DNA of 64,000 bases. It comes from Candidatus Chloroploca asiatica (GTDB lineage: Bacteria; Chloroflexota; Chloroflexia; Chloroflexales; Chloroflexaceae). Below, in pieces: positions 53,472-61,357 of this stretch; within the stretch, counting starts at the first letter, position 1, and every line of letters starts with the position of its first letter. The translations under genes and the position numbers were made by a program. The notes under the pieces are model-generated. The model saw only the letters and a list, made by a program, of their open reading frames with translations. It was not told where the DNA came from and ran no database searches. The stretch lies in the NCBI RefSeq assembly GCF_002532075.1, contig NZ_LYXE01000062.1, positions 24,168 to 88,167 on the forward strand, read 5' to 3'.

Positions 53472-53687
53472 ATGCCCAAAATCCGCATCAACCTGCGTGA
53501 ACTGAATAACCTGGATGATCTGGATCTGATCGAAGAGACGGACGAACTGCTCGAACGTGAAGAGCGGAGCGGTGAAGAGAAAGAAAAGCGGCCAGTCAAC
53601 CCAGTTAACCTGCAACGCCGTCAAGAGGGCCGCAAATTGGGCAAAGCGATCAACCGCATGCTGCGCGAACGCAAACAGGCGCGCTAA
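53472..53687 (+). CDS. Small highly charged protein of unknown function
   Basis: This 71-residue protein starts 18 nt after rsgA, with GGAGGAG about 9 nt before the ATG. It is mostly helical and charged: an acidic first half (LDDLDLIEETDELLEREE) and a basic second half (RRQEGRKLGKAINRMLRERK). It has no Cys and no membrane segment. I do not recognise a family. Such charge-polarised small proteins may bind rRNA or protein partners, but nothing in the sequence proves this. It closes the operon, and a hairpin follows at 53699. Confidence 0.65.
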   Translation: MPKIRINLRELNNLDDLDLIEETDELLEREERSGEEKEKRPVNPVNLQRRQEGRKLGKAINRMLRERKQAR

Positions 53688-53698
53688 GCGCATAAGCA

Positions 53699-53735
53699 TG
53701 AGATGCTTGGGGGCCGTAGGCCTTCAAGCATCTCA
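53699..53735. terminator. 17-bp hairpin after the rsgA operon
   Basis: Positions 53699-53715 pair with 53719-53735 (two G-T pairs, GTA loop), 11 nt after the last stop. No T-run is present. Confidence 0.65.
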
Positions 53736-53743
53736 CCTTAGAC

Positions 53744-53859
53744 CTAATACCTTGCAAATAAGCTCACGCGAAGGCGCGAAGGCGCGAAGGGTTAGCTCAC
53801 CTACGCGAAAACCGTTGCGTCTTTGCGTCAAAACAATCGCCTTCTTTGCAAGGTATTAG
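53744..53859. mobile_element. 116-bp MITE-like element
   Basis: A perfect 15-bp terminal inverted repeat (CTAATACCTTGCAAA at 53744-53758 and its complement at 53845-53859) encloses a core with three GCGAAGG units. The core then continues with GCGAAAACCGTTGCGTCTTTG. It has no ORF. It ends 2 nt before the stop of the convergent MBL gene. Confidence 0.75.
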
Positions 53860-53861
53860 CC

Positions 53862-54704
53862 TTAGACTTCGATGATCGGCCCCTCGCGGGCCGCCTCAAG
53901 TCGCAACAACGAGCCCATCGCCACGAGTTCAGCGCGGTAGTGGGCTACCAGGGCATCGAGCTGGGCATCGGTGCGCGTTGGGGCATGATGATAGAGCAAG
54001 AGTTGTTCGACGTGCGCTTCCTGTGCCACCTCGATCGCATCTTCGACGCGACTATGCCCATAATCTTCAACCTCTTCGGCCCGCGTATACGGGGCACTGT
54101 GGATCAGCACCGTCGCCCCCTCGGCAAAATGCACGGCCTTCCGCCAGATCTGCGCATCACTGTAGCGCACATCGGTCATATAGACCACCGTTCGCCCATG
54201 CTCTTCGATCCGATAGGCCCAGATGGGCGAATGCTTGTGCTGCGACAGCGGCATCGCCCGTACCTTCAGCCCTCCGACCTGAAGGGGATGCGTTGAGATC
54301 GGCTCAAAGCTATGCGTGGCCGCCATATGCGCCAGGCCATAGACTGGTGAATAGACCGGCGAGAGAATGCCATCATAGACCATGCGCAAGGAACCGCGGG
54401 TACTATCGGGGCCATAAATTTTCAGTTTATTGCCTGGTGTATGCACCAACCCCGGAAACGGCAAGCCCAGCAGGTGATCCCAGTAGGTATGGCTGATCAA
54501 CAGGGTCAACTCGCCCCGACCTTCGCCAAATTCCCGTTGCATCAACTCATCGCCAAAGCGACAAAAGCCGGTGCCACTATCAAGCACCAGCAATTCATCG
54601 TGGGCCCCATAGATCACGACACAACACGTATTGCCCCCATACCCCAGATACGCCGCCCCCGGGGTTGGCACATACCCACGCACCCCCCAGAACTGAAGCT
54701 TCAT
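53862..54704 (-). CDS. MBL-fold metallo-hydrolase, second of a tandem pair
   Basis: This 280-residue protein has the metallo-beta-lactamase fold. It begins MKLQFWGVRGYVPTPG with YGGNTCCVVI. The metal motif is SHTYWDHLLGLPF (H-x3-D-H). Further ligands are likely the His in PLSQHKHSPIWAY, the Asp in VVYMTDVRY and the His in LLLYHHAPTRTD. The GGN...F.G/WG opening resembles RNase Z- or PDE-type MBL enzymes. The substrate is unknown. It starts by ATGA overlap with the stop of its paralogue upstream, so the pair comes from one operon. Confidence 0.88.
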   Translation of the reverse strand: MKLQFWGVRGYVPTPGAAYLGYGGNTCCVVIYGAHDELLVLDSGTGFCRFGDELMQREFGEGRGELTLLISHTYWDHLLGLPFPGLVHTPGNKLKIYGPDSTRGSLRMVYDGILSPVYSPVYGLAHMAATHSFEPISTHPLQVGGLKVRAMPLSQHKHSPIWAYRIEEHGRTVVYMTDVRYSDAQIWRKAVHFAEGATVLIHSAPYTRAEEVEDYGHSRVEDAIEVAQEAHVEQLLLYHHAPTRTDAQLDALVAHYRAELVAMGSLLRLEAAREGPIIEV

Positions 54705-55612
54705 AGCGCTTCCTCTTTGTCTAGCACCATGCCCTCAAAGGCAGCGCGGATGACAAGGGGTGGCCTAGCGAGGGCTGACTGCGCTGCGACGATCGCGTCA
54801 AGCTCATCATCCGACCGATGCGGATCGTGATGAAAGAGCAATAATTCGCGCACGCCTGCTGCTTCCGCAATCTCACGGGCCTGACTTGCGGTGCTATGCC
54901 CCCAGTGGGGAAACTGCGCATACTGAGCATCGGTAAACTGCGCATCATAGAGCATCCAATCCGCATCACGGGCGAGTTCAATAATCGCCTCACGCATGGC
55001 GGCCAGTTCTTGCAACTCTACATCCGAGTCAGTCGGCCGCCCTTGCCAGTTGATCCGTTCATCACCAAAGAGCACCGTGTGAAATGGCCCCGTATCAGGG
55101 ATAAAAACCAGGCTCGCCGCCTCGGTCTCCAAACGATACGCCAGGGCTCGATACGGGTGATTTGTCCGCGCCGTACTTACCTCCACCGAACCAAGGTTAA
55201 AACACGATCCCTGATCAATTTCGTGGAAGTGTAACTCGGCCCGTAAATCCTCCAGACTCATCGGCAACAATGGATCAGTCAAAGCGTTGGCAAGCGTCGT
55301 ACGCAACGTCGATTGGGTACGAGCCATGCCGAAGATATCAATGCGGTATTCTGGTTGATAAATGGGTTGAAAAAAGGGAAACCCAATAATATGATCCCAG
55401 TGGGTATGGGTCATCAACAAGTCAAGTTGGCGTGGCGGCGCAGGCTCAGCCGCCAGCGCATCCCCCAGCAGCCGCAGCCCCGTCCCCGCATCAAGCATAA
55501 TGCACCGCTTAGTGGTACGCACCTCAACACACGTTGTATTGCCTCCATAACGAAGCATTGAACGATGTGCTACCGGGTACGAGCCACGGGTTCCCCAGAT
55601 ACGTACTCTCAT
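54701..55612 (-). CDS. MBL-fold metallo-hydrolase, first of a tandem pair
   Basis: This 303-residue protein opens with MRVRIWGTRGSYPVAH and YGGNTTCVEVRT. Its metal site is THTHWDHIIGFPF (H-x-H-x-D-H, the complete motif). The later FIPDTGPF provides the bridging Asp, and LLLFHHDPHRSDDELD the last His. It is clearly related to the following gene over its full length but differs in the first His. Both look like phosphodiesterase or RNase Z-type hydrolases. The two may form a heterodimer or have split substrates. The start is the ATG at 55612. Confidence 0.9.
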   Translation of the reverse strand: MRVRIWGTRGSYPVAHRSMLRYGGNTTCVEVRTTKRCIMLDAGTGLRLLGDALAAEPAPPRQLDLLMTHTHWDHIIGFPFFQPIYQPEYRIDIFGMARTQSTLRTTLANALTDPLLPMSLEDLRAELHFHEIDQGSCFNLGSVEVSTARTNHPYRALAYRLETEAASLVFIPDTGPFHTVLFGDERINWQGRPTDSDVELQELAAMREAIIELARDADWMLYDAQFTDAQYAQFPHWGHSTASQAREIAEAAGVRELLLFHHDPHRSDDELDAIVAAQSALARPPLVIRAAFEGMVLDKEEAL

Positions 55613-55660
55613 GCCCTCGATCCAGAAGTCCTTCGCATAGTATGCTATAGTGTACAGGAT

Positions 55661-55711
55661 AAATGCAATCTGTGTAGTCGTCTACCAGTTTCTCATAGGG
55701 CGATTGCATTT
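55661..55711. repeat. Inverted repeat related to the 48.1-kb element
   Basis: AAATGCAATC (55661-55670) and GATTGCATTT (55702-55711) form a 10-bp perfect inverted repeat. AGGGCGATTGCAT at the right end is shared with the ends of the element at 48051-48209. It lies between divergent genes and may be a decayed or internally deleted copy. The rest of this ~290-bp gap has no gene. Confidence 0.5.
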
Positions 55712-55901
55712 CCGTTGGTACGTGCTGTCAAACCGGCGGATCGCCCTCATCTGCCCACACCGTCGGCGTCAACGCCTCGGCTACGAAAAGCACAGCCAGC
55801 CTGCGTCGGCTAGATCAAAGCTACGCCGGTGGCCTTCGCTGACCAGGAGCCGAGGCATTGATGCCGACAGCAGAAGCTACAATTGCCATCAAGGAGGCAC
55901 C

Positions 55902-56660
55902 GTGAAACGGATCAAAATAGGGGTACAACTTCACCCTCAGCATACTACATGGGCTTCGTTTGCCGATGCGGTGCGCCACGCCGAGGCCATAGGATGTGAT
56001 ACGATCTGGAACTGGGATCATTTCTTTCCGCTTTATGGTGATCCCCAAGGCCCCCATTTTGAAGGGTGGACCGTCTTGACCGCCATGGCAACCCTGACGA
56101 CCCGCGCTGAAATCGGCTGTCTGGTCTCGTGCAATAGCTATCGCAACCCTGCCCTGCTCGCGAATATGGCCAAGACGGTTGACCATATCAGTGGTGGGCG
56201 ACTGATCTTTGGGATCGGGGCGGGCTGGTTCGAGCGCGACTATGAAGAGTATGGCTATCCTTTTGGCACCGCACCTGATCGACTGCGAGCCCTGAAAGAG
56301 GCACTACCAATCATCAAGCAACGTTGGGAGGTGGAAATCCCGCCCCCTGTACGCCCGATTCCCATTTTGATTGGTGGTGGTGGCGAAAAAGTCACCCTCA
56401 AACTGACCGCCCAGCATGCCCAGATCTGGCATGGCTTTGGCACCCCCGACGTCATCCGCCACAAACACGCGGTTCTGGACGCCTGGTGCGTCGAGCTTGG
56501 CCGCGACCCTGCCGAGATTGAGCGCAGTATTTCGCCAAGCAAAGGCGAAAGCCTCGAAGCCTACCGCGAAGCAGGCGTGACCCATTTCATCTACGGGATA
56601 GGTGAGCCGTGGGATTTTGGCCCGGTGGAAGAAGCCCTACGCTGGCGTGATACGCAATAG
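55902..56660 (+). CDS. LLM-class (luciferase-like, F420/FMN-dependent) oxidoreductase
   Basis: This 252-residue protein starts at a GTG at 55902 with AAGGAGG just upstream. A longer frame begins at 55650 but includes residues unlike the family. It has the bacterial luciferase-like TIM barrel: GVQLHPQHTTWASFADAVRHAEAIGCDTIWNWDHFFP, SCNSYRNPALLANMAKTVDHISGGRLIFGIGAGWFERDYEEYG, and IPILIGGGGEK. Loss of a few helices near the C-terminus makes it shorter than typical members (300+). The cofactor (F420 or FMN) cannot be told apart by eye. A hairpin follows at 56665. Confidence 0.88.
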   Translation: MKRIKIGVQLHPQHTTWASFADAVRHAEAIGCDTIWNWDHFFPLYGDPQGPHFEGWTVLTAMATLTTRAEIGCLVSCNSYRNPALLANMAKTVDHISGGRLIFGIGAGWFERDYEEYGYPFGTAPDRLRALKEALPIIKQRWEVEIPPPVRPIPILIGGGGEKVTLKLTAQHAQIWHGFGTPDVIRHKHAVLDAWCVELGRDPAEIERSISPSKGESLEAYREAGVTHFIYGIGEPWDFGPVEEALRWRDTQ

Positions 56661-56664
56661 CCCC

Positions 56665-56697
56665 TGGAAAAAAGCCAGCATAGCTGGCTTTTTTCCA
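56665..56697. terminator. 15-bp bidirectional terminator hairpin
   Basis: Positions 56665-56679 pair with 56683-56697 around ATA. The stem includes six A on the left and six T on the right, so both strands read as terminator. It separates the convergent LLM and P-loop genes. Confidence 0.8.
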
Positions 56698-56704
56698 CCA
56701 AAGC

Positions 56705-57784
56705 TCACACATCGCGTGGCAGTTGCTGCGAGTGTCCTTCAAGCCGCCAGAGGATCCGCTGCACCACCTGCGCATCAAAGGCAATCTGCGCATTCTGCTG
56801 CGGATCGGTTGGCTCAAAGAGGCCCCGGCCTTCGGCGTCAAAACTATTCGCCACATACAACAGCGCCTCTTCGCGCACCTCGCGCTCAAACGCCAGATGT
56901 TGACGATAGAGATGCCGCATCAATTCTGGTGACGGCCTGAGATTACGGAGTTCGCGCCGCCCAAGGATCGCGACCAGGCGTGCGCGGGCCTCACCAGGAT
57001 CGCGCGTCGTTGCGGCCAGCATCACCCGCTGCAGCCCCACCGGTGGCGGGATGAGCCTAGGAACAACGGCACCGGTTGCGAGGGAAGGACTGAACTGGAT
57101 CTGTCCTGCGTGGCGTAACACCTGATCAGCCAAGCGGGAACTAACCTGCGGCACATTGATCGTCGCCGTCAGAAAGCAATTCCGCGGGACCACCGGATGC
57201 TGCGCTGCTGGAAGCCCACTCAAGACGAGACGCCGCTCGCCGTGTGGCTCCACCCGCAACAGGCGACTCAAATAGAGATCGAGTTCTTCGAGGGTCAGCC
57301 CTCTAAGCAGCACCAGATAGGCTTTGCCAGCATTTTCGGGCACGGCCGCCTCGTGCATCGTTTCGAGCAACTGACTAATGCCAAAGCGCGTATGAATATC
57401 GCGGTAGTAGGTACTCTGCGTACCGTGGCCCGTCCAACTATCCGATCCAATCGTCACAAACTGCCCACTATCCTGGCCGACGAGCGAAGCCGCCACCCCA
57501 GCCGCCATGGCTGCCTTGCCCGCGCCTTCGCGGCCAGTCAACACCACAAACGGATTTGTCTTCAATGACACATAGTAGGCAACAAGGAGCGAACGAGAAA
57601 AGAGACTTCCGAGATCATGAACCAGCCTGGCGACGAGTTGTTGTTCTCCACTGCCAGCACAACGAGCGCGATAGGCCGAACCAGGCGAGGTCATCGTGTT
57701 GACAGGGTGCGTCAACTTCCCCTGGCCTACACTGGCCTGACCACTGGCATCTTTGCCAATGGTATGGAAGTTATAAGCAATCAT
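56705..57784 (-). CDS. P-loop NTPase of unknown function
   Basis: This 359-residue protein has a P-loop GREGAGKA at about residues 84-91, preceded by the strand PFVVLT. It then has a VTIGSDSWTGHGTQSTYY segment, a long helical region with YLVLLRGLTLEELDLYLSRLL, and NCFLTATINVPQVSSRL. The last looks like the sensor strand of McrB/MoxR-type AAA proteins. No nuclease or partner gene is next to it. The following gene on the same strand is a sugar nucleotidyltransferase 6 nt upstream, so they are likely co-transcribed. The function is not recognised. Confidence 0.7.
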   Translation of the reverse strand: MIAYNFHTIGKDASGQASVGQGKLTHPVNTMTSPGSAYRARCAGSGEQQLVARLVHDLGSLFSRSLLVAYYVSLKTNPFVVLTGREGAGKAAMAAGVAASLVGQDSGQFVTIGSDSWTGHGTQSTYYRDIHTRFGISQLLETMHEAAVPENAGKAYLVLLRGLTLEELDLYLSRLLRVEPHGERRLVLSGLPAAQHPVVPRNCFLTATINVPQVSSRLADQVLRHAGQIQFSPSLATGAVVPRLIPPPVGLQRVMLAATTRDPGEARARLVAILGRRELRNLRPSPELMRHLYRQHLAFEREVREEALLYVANSFDAEGRGLFEPTDPQQNAQIAFDAQVVQRILWRLEGHSQQLPRDV

Positions 57785-57790
57785 AAGCTC

Positions 57791-58768
57791 CTATCCAAGG
57801 CGTATATCTGAGGCATCACCAATGTTCAGTTCGTGACTGATCCCATCAATAAACGCCTTCTCTCCAATCAAACTCCCCGACATAATCACGGATTGGATTT
57901 GCGCACCAGCGTTGACAATCGTATTTTGGATAATCGATGTACGAATGACCGACCCATCGGCGACCGAAACATACGGACCAACCACCGAGTTTTCAATCAC
58001 CGCATTGGGGGCAATATGCACCGGCGGAATAATCACCGATTGGATCCCATCAATCACACAACTATGCCCGTGGTCTAAGAGATAGCGATTAGTATCGAGC
58101 AACGCCTCGACGGTGCCACAATCGCGCCACATCGGCACGGCTTCAGCGTGCAGAATCTCGCCACGTTCAATCATCACCTGCAGCGCATCGGCGAGATAGT
58201 ATTCGCCTTTAGTCTGGATTTTTTGCTCCATGATGTAGCTGATCGCATCCATCAAGCGCTGCGCTTCGGGCACATAATAGAAGCCTACCACGGCCAGGTT
58301 CGACACTGGCTCGAGTGGTTTTTCCACCAGACGAACAATGCGCCCCTCCTCAACCACGGCTACACCAAAGCGGCGTGGGTCATCAACTTCTTTGCAGTAG
58401 ATAATGCCTTCACTGGGATGGGTTGCCAGGCGCGCTTTATCGATCCCGACCAAGCCATCACCAAACACGACGAGCAACGGGCCGCTGATCTCTTTGGCCA
58501 GATAAATGGCATCGGCCTGACCGCGCATCTCTTGTTGGACAAGAAAGCGTAGCGGAATATGCCCATAGTTTTGGCAGACAAAATCCTCGATCTGCTTGCC
58601 TAAATAGCCAGTTACACAGATCAGTTCGTCAATCTGGACATCAAGCAGATCATCAATAATATGGGCCAGCACTGGTTTGCCTGCCACCTGCACCAGTGGT
58701 TTTGGCTTGCTAAACGTATGAGGTCGCAAACGTGTACCCAAACCCGCCGTCAAGATCATAACCCGCAT
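57791..58768 (-). CDS. Sugar-1-phosphate nucleotidyltransferase with beta-helix C-terminus
   Basis: The start is taken at the ATG at 58768 (MRVMILTAGLGTRLRPHTFS), with AAGGA about 10 nt upstream. This places the nucleotide-binding GLGTRLRP signature and the KPKPLV motif at the N-terminus. The 325-residue protein has a Rossmann-like nucleotidyltransferase domain (~1-230) and a left-handed beta-helix (~240-310, IAPNAVIENSVVGPYVSV). This architecture is seen in RmlA-long, GlmU-like and StrD proteins. It makes an NDP-sugar, perhaps dTDP-glucose. It is distant from the polysaccharide locus in this window. Confidence 0.85.
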   Translation of the reverse strand: MRVMILTAGLGTRLRPHTFSKPKPLVQVAGKPVLAHIIDDLLDVQIDELICVTGYLGKQIEDFVCQNYGHIPLRFLVQQEMRGQADAIYLAKEISGPLLVVFGDGLVGIDKARLATHPSEGIIYCKEVDDPRRFGVAVVEEGRIVRLVEKPLEPVSNLAVVGFYYVPEAQRLMDAISYIMEQKIQTKGEYYLADALQVMIERGEILHAEAVPMWRDCGTVEALLDTNRYLLDHGHSCVIDGIQSVIIPPVHIAPNAVIENSVVGPYVSVADGSVIRTSIIQNTIVNAGAQIQSVIMSGSLIGEKAFIDGISHELNIGDASDIRLG

Positions 58769-58772
58769 AGCT

Positions 58773-59021
58773 TCAGTTCCTTGATGCGCACGTACCGCCG
58801 CAACATCCTGATCCACATCCCCCACCAGCAGGCGCACTCATCGCAGAAACCTCTGAACGCAATGAACCCCCACGGCTATGCGCAGCAAAGACCGATAACT
58901 GGCGGTGGACATGCTCGCTTCCACAGGCGGGACAGGTAAGGCCCTTCTCATCCTGATCCATCCGGCGCAAGAGTTCAAAGTGACTATGACACACGTCACA
59001 GCCATACTCATACATTGGCAT
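58773..59021 (-). CDS. FmdB-family zinc-ribbon protein
   Basis: This 82-residue protein begins MPMYEYGCDVCHSHFELLRRM and has a zinc ribbon with C-x2-C (CDVC) and a second C-x2-C (CPACG), as in FmdB regulatory proteins. The C-terminus is Gly/Cys-rich (GGGCGSGCCGGTC), which is common in this family and could bind more metal. TTGAGGTAG precedes the ATG at 59021. It lies 4 nt before the nucleotidyltransferase start, so it heads the three-gene unit. Its role is unknown. Confidence 0.88.
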   Translation of the reverse strand: MPMYEYGCDVCHSHFELLRRMDQDEKGLTCPACGSEHVHRQLSVFAAHSRGGSLRSEVSAMSAPAGGGCGSGCCGGTCASRN

Positions 59022-59073
59022 AGGGCTACCTCAAAATAGAACCTGATTTCCAATTTGCAGCTTCCGTACCCTG

Positions 59074-59079
59074 ATTATA
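59074..59079 (-). promoter_or_regulatory. Extended -10 promoter for the FmdB unit
   Basis: On the minus strand TATAAT preceded by TGG gives TGnTATAAT, 52 bp before the FmdB start. It has the same form as the element at 26153. No -35 is apparent. Confidence 0.5.
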
Positions 59080-59104
59080 CCACGCCACTGCCCAATATGG
59101 AACC

Positions 59105-59133
59105 TTGACAGCAGGAAACGGACATGGTACGAT
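59105..59133 (+). promoter_or_regulatory. Promoter of the oligopeptide transporter unit
   Basis: TTGACA (59105-59110), a 17-bp spacer and TACGAT (59128-59133) predict a start near 59140. This leaves a leader of about 250 nt before the binding-protein ATG. No known riboswitch or T-box motif is seen in the leader. The ORFs in it have no support. Confidence 0.6.
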
Positions 59134-59392
59134 TCCGCCACTTCAATGATGGATAAACCCACCCAAAATACGGGTAATTCTTCCCCATGCTCCGCCCCAC
59201 AGATGTGTCGGAGTAATGACGAGCTATGCTCCTGAACCTCCTCGGCTGAACGCAATGTAGCTGTGGGCCGCTTAACTTGCCGCCTTGCAATGGGGGCGCT
59301 CTCACGCACCCAGGAGAATGCCTATCGCGCTATTTATGGTGTTCTTTGCGCTGGCTTTTGTGATAGCTTTGCTTGCTGAAGGAGTATCTTCT

Positions 59393-61186
59393 ATGAACAA
59401 ATTGAACTGGCGTAGCAGCCTGGCCGTACTTATGATGCTGGCGCTGCTCTTGCCCATCCTGGCCGCCTGTGGTGGTGGAACGGCAACCGCCCCAACCACG
59501 CCACCCGCACCCGAGGCAGCAACAACTGCCCCGGCCCCTGATGCGCCCACGACGCCCCCGGCCCCTGATACGCCCACGACGCCCCCGGCCCCCAGTACCG
59601 GTACGGCTCAGGCCGGTGTGCTGCGGATCAATACCGAGAGCGAACCTGATAATGTCGATCCGCAGAAGTCAAGCTTCGTGCGTGAGATTCAGTTCATCAT
59701 GATGGCCTATCAGGCCCTAATGACGTTCGATGGTAATATGGAACCCATCCCTGCTGCCGCCGAAAGTGTCGAGACCTCGGCTGATGGCTTGAAGTACACC
59801 TTCAAGCTGCGCCCCGATGGTCAGTATAGCGATGGCACACCCGTGACGGCCCAGAATTTTGAGTATGCCTGGCGCCGCCTCGCTGACCCCGAGACGGCCG
59901 GTGAGTATCAGTCACTGCCGTGTGGCATCATCAAGGGCTATACCGAGTATTCCGCCACGGCCTGTGAAGGCATGGAGATGGAGGAAGCCCTGGCCCGTGA
60001 CCAGGACGAGTTGCTGGCGAACTTCGGCGTCAAGGCCATTGATGACCTGACCCTCGAAATTGAACTCGTCGCCCCGGCCCCCTATTTCCTCTCGATGGCG
60101 GCCCTCTGGATTGGTGCCCCCGTGCGTGAGCAGGATGTCGCTCAGGGTGACGATTGGTGGTACTACCCCGAGAATTATATTGGCAATGGACCTTTTGTCC
60201 TGACCGAGTGGGACCACGGCAATCGGGCTGTCTGGGAACCCAATCCCAACTATGCCGGGCCACTTGGCCCCGTCGCGCTGCAGCGTGTCGAGTACTATAT
60301 GATCACCGAAAGCCAGGTCGCCTTCCAGGCTTATCAAAACGGTGAACTCGATATGCTCCACGTGGCCCCTGAAGATCTCCAGGCAGTGCAAAGCGATCCG
60401 ACGCTGAGTCAGGAGCTCTTGCCGGTCAGTGGTTCCTGTACGTTCTACTTTGGCTTCAATACGACCAAGGCTCCCTTCGAGGATCTCAAGGTACGGCAGG
60501 GCTTTGCGCAGGCGTTTGACCGCGAAGCCTGGAACCGCGATATCTTTGGTGGCCTCGGCAGCGTGGCCTATAGCTTTATCCCCCCTGGGTTCCCTGGCTT
60601 CCAGCCCGAGTTGCGCCTGTGGGAATTTGATCCTGAAGCAGCCAAAGCGCTGATCGCCGAGTCTTCCTATGGTGGTGTCGAGAACCTGCCCGAGATCAAG
60701 TTGACCTACTCGGCCAGTGCGCGCAATAATGCCCGCTTCGAGTGGATGGCCGGTCAGTTGAAGACCAACCTGGGTATTGATGCTGTCCTTGACCCGATTG
60801 ACCCGACCGCTTTCTCGGCGGCTACCAAGGACAATCCGCCCCAGATGTTCTCACTCGGCTGGTGCGCTGATTATCCCGATCCCCAGAACTGGATCTCGCT
60901 CTTCCAGACCAACGGTCTGCTGAGCACCCGGGTCGGCTATTCCAATCCCGAGTTCGATGCCCTGGTCATCCAGGCTGATGTTGAGCAGGATCCCGTCAAA
61001 CGTGCCGAGCTCTATGCTCAGGCGCAAGAGATCCTGGTGACGGATGCACCGGTTGCCTTCACTCGCAACGACGGTGGCTACGAACTCGTCAAGCCCTATG
61101 TTCAGGGTGTCAACGGCGAGACAATTACGCCGATTGATTACTGGTATGGCTACTTCAACCTGCCGAATGTTGATGTCCAGCCCTGA
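59393..61186 (+). CDS. oppA: Oligopeptide ABC transporter substrate-binding lipoprotein
   Basis: This 597-residue protein starts at the ATG at 59393, with AAGGAG 10 nt upstream. A frame upstream is open from 59285, but the added residues would put an odd second hydrophobic segment first. A lipoprotein signal ends in LLPILAACGGG. A Pro/Thr/Ala linker with a 27-bp internal repeat is next, and then an SBP_bac_5 domain (LRINTESEPDNVDPQKSSF, KYTFKLRPDGQYSDGTPVTAQNFEYAWRRLADPETAG). It binds peptides outside the membrane. Genes for two matching permeases follow, but no ATPase genes follow before a repeat region. Confidence 0.93.
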   Translation: MNKLNWRSSLAVLMMLALLLPILAACGGGTATAPTTPPAPEAATTAPAPDAPTTPPAPDTPTTPPAPSTGTAQAGVLRINTESEPDNVDPQKSSFVREIQFIMMAYQALMTFDGNMEPIPAAAESVETSADGLKYTFKLRPDGQYSDGTPVTAQNFEYAWRRLADPETAGEYQSLPCGIIKGYTEYSATACEGMEMEEALARDQDELLANFGVKAIDDLTLEIELVAPAPYFLSMAALWIGAPVREQDVAQGDDWWYYPENYIGNGPFVLTEWDHGNRAVWEPNPNYAGPLGPVALQRVEYYMITESQVAFQAYQNGELDMLHVAPEDLQAVQSDPTLSQELLPVSGSCTFYFGFNTTKAPFEDLKVRQGFAQAFDREAWNRDIFGGLGSVAYSFIPPGFPGFQPELRLWEFDPEAAKALIAESSYGGVENLPEIKLTYSASARNNARFEWMAGQLKTNLGIDAVLDPIDPTAFSAATKDNPPQMFSLGWCADYPDPQNWISLFQTNGLLSTRVGYSNPEFDALVIQADVEQDPVKRAELYAQAQEILVTDAPVAFTRNDGGYELVKPYVQGVNGETITPIDYWYGYFNLPNVDVQP

Positions 61187-61206
61187 TCGAGTCTAGGGAT
61201 GCTTTC

Positions 61207-61243
61207 GCTGGAAAAGCGCCAGCATAGCTGGCGCTTTTCCAGC
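61207..61243. terminator. 17-bp inverted repeat after oppA
   Basis: Positions 61207-61223 pair perfectly with 61227-61243 around ATA. It lies between the binding protein and the first permease and probably trims or protects the oppA message, so that it exceeds the permease messages. Confidence 0.7.
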
Positions 61244-61357
61244 AAAGAAGCCGGTTTGGGGGCGCAGCCTCCAGCGGCGATTTCATGTATGCTGGTGCAA
61301 ACGGCCAATTTCGCTGGGGCGGCAACGCCCCAAACCCCTTGAGCGGAGCATAATATT

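Noticed and set aside
59031..59309. 92-codon minus-strand frame between FmdB and oppA
   Set aside because: It crosses the promoters of both divergent units and has no ribosome binding site or known motif.
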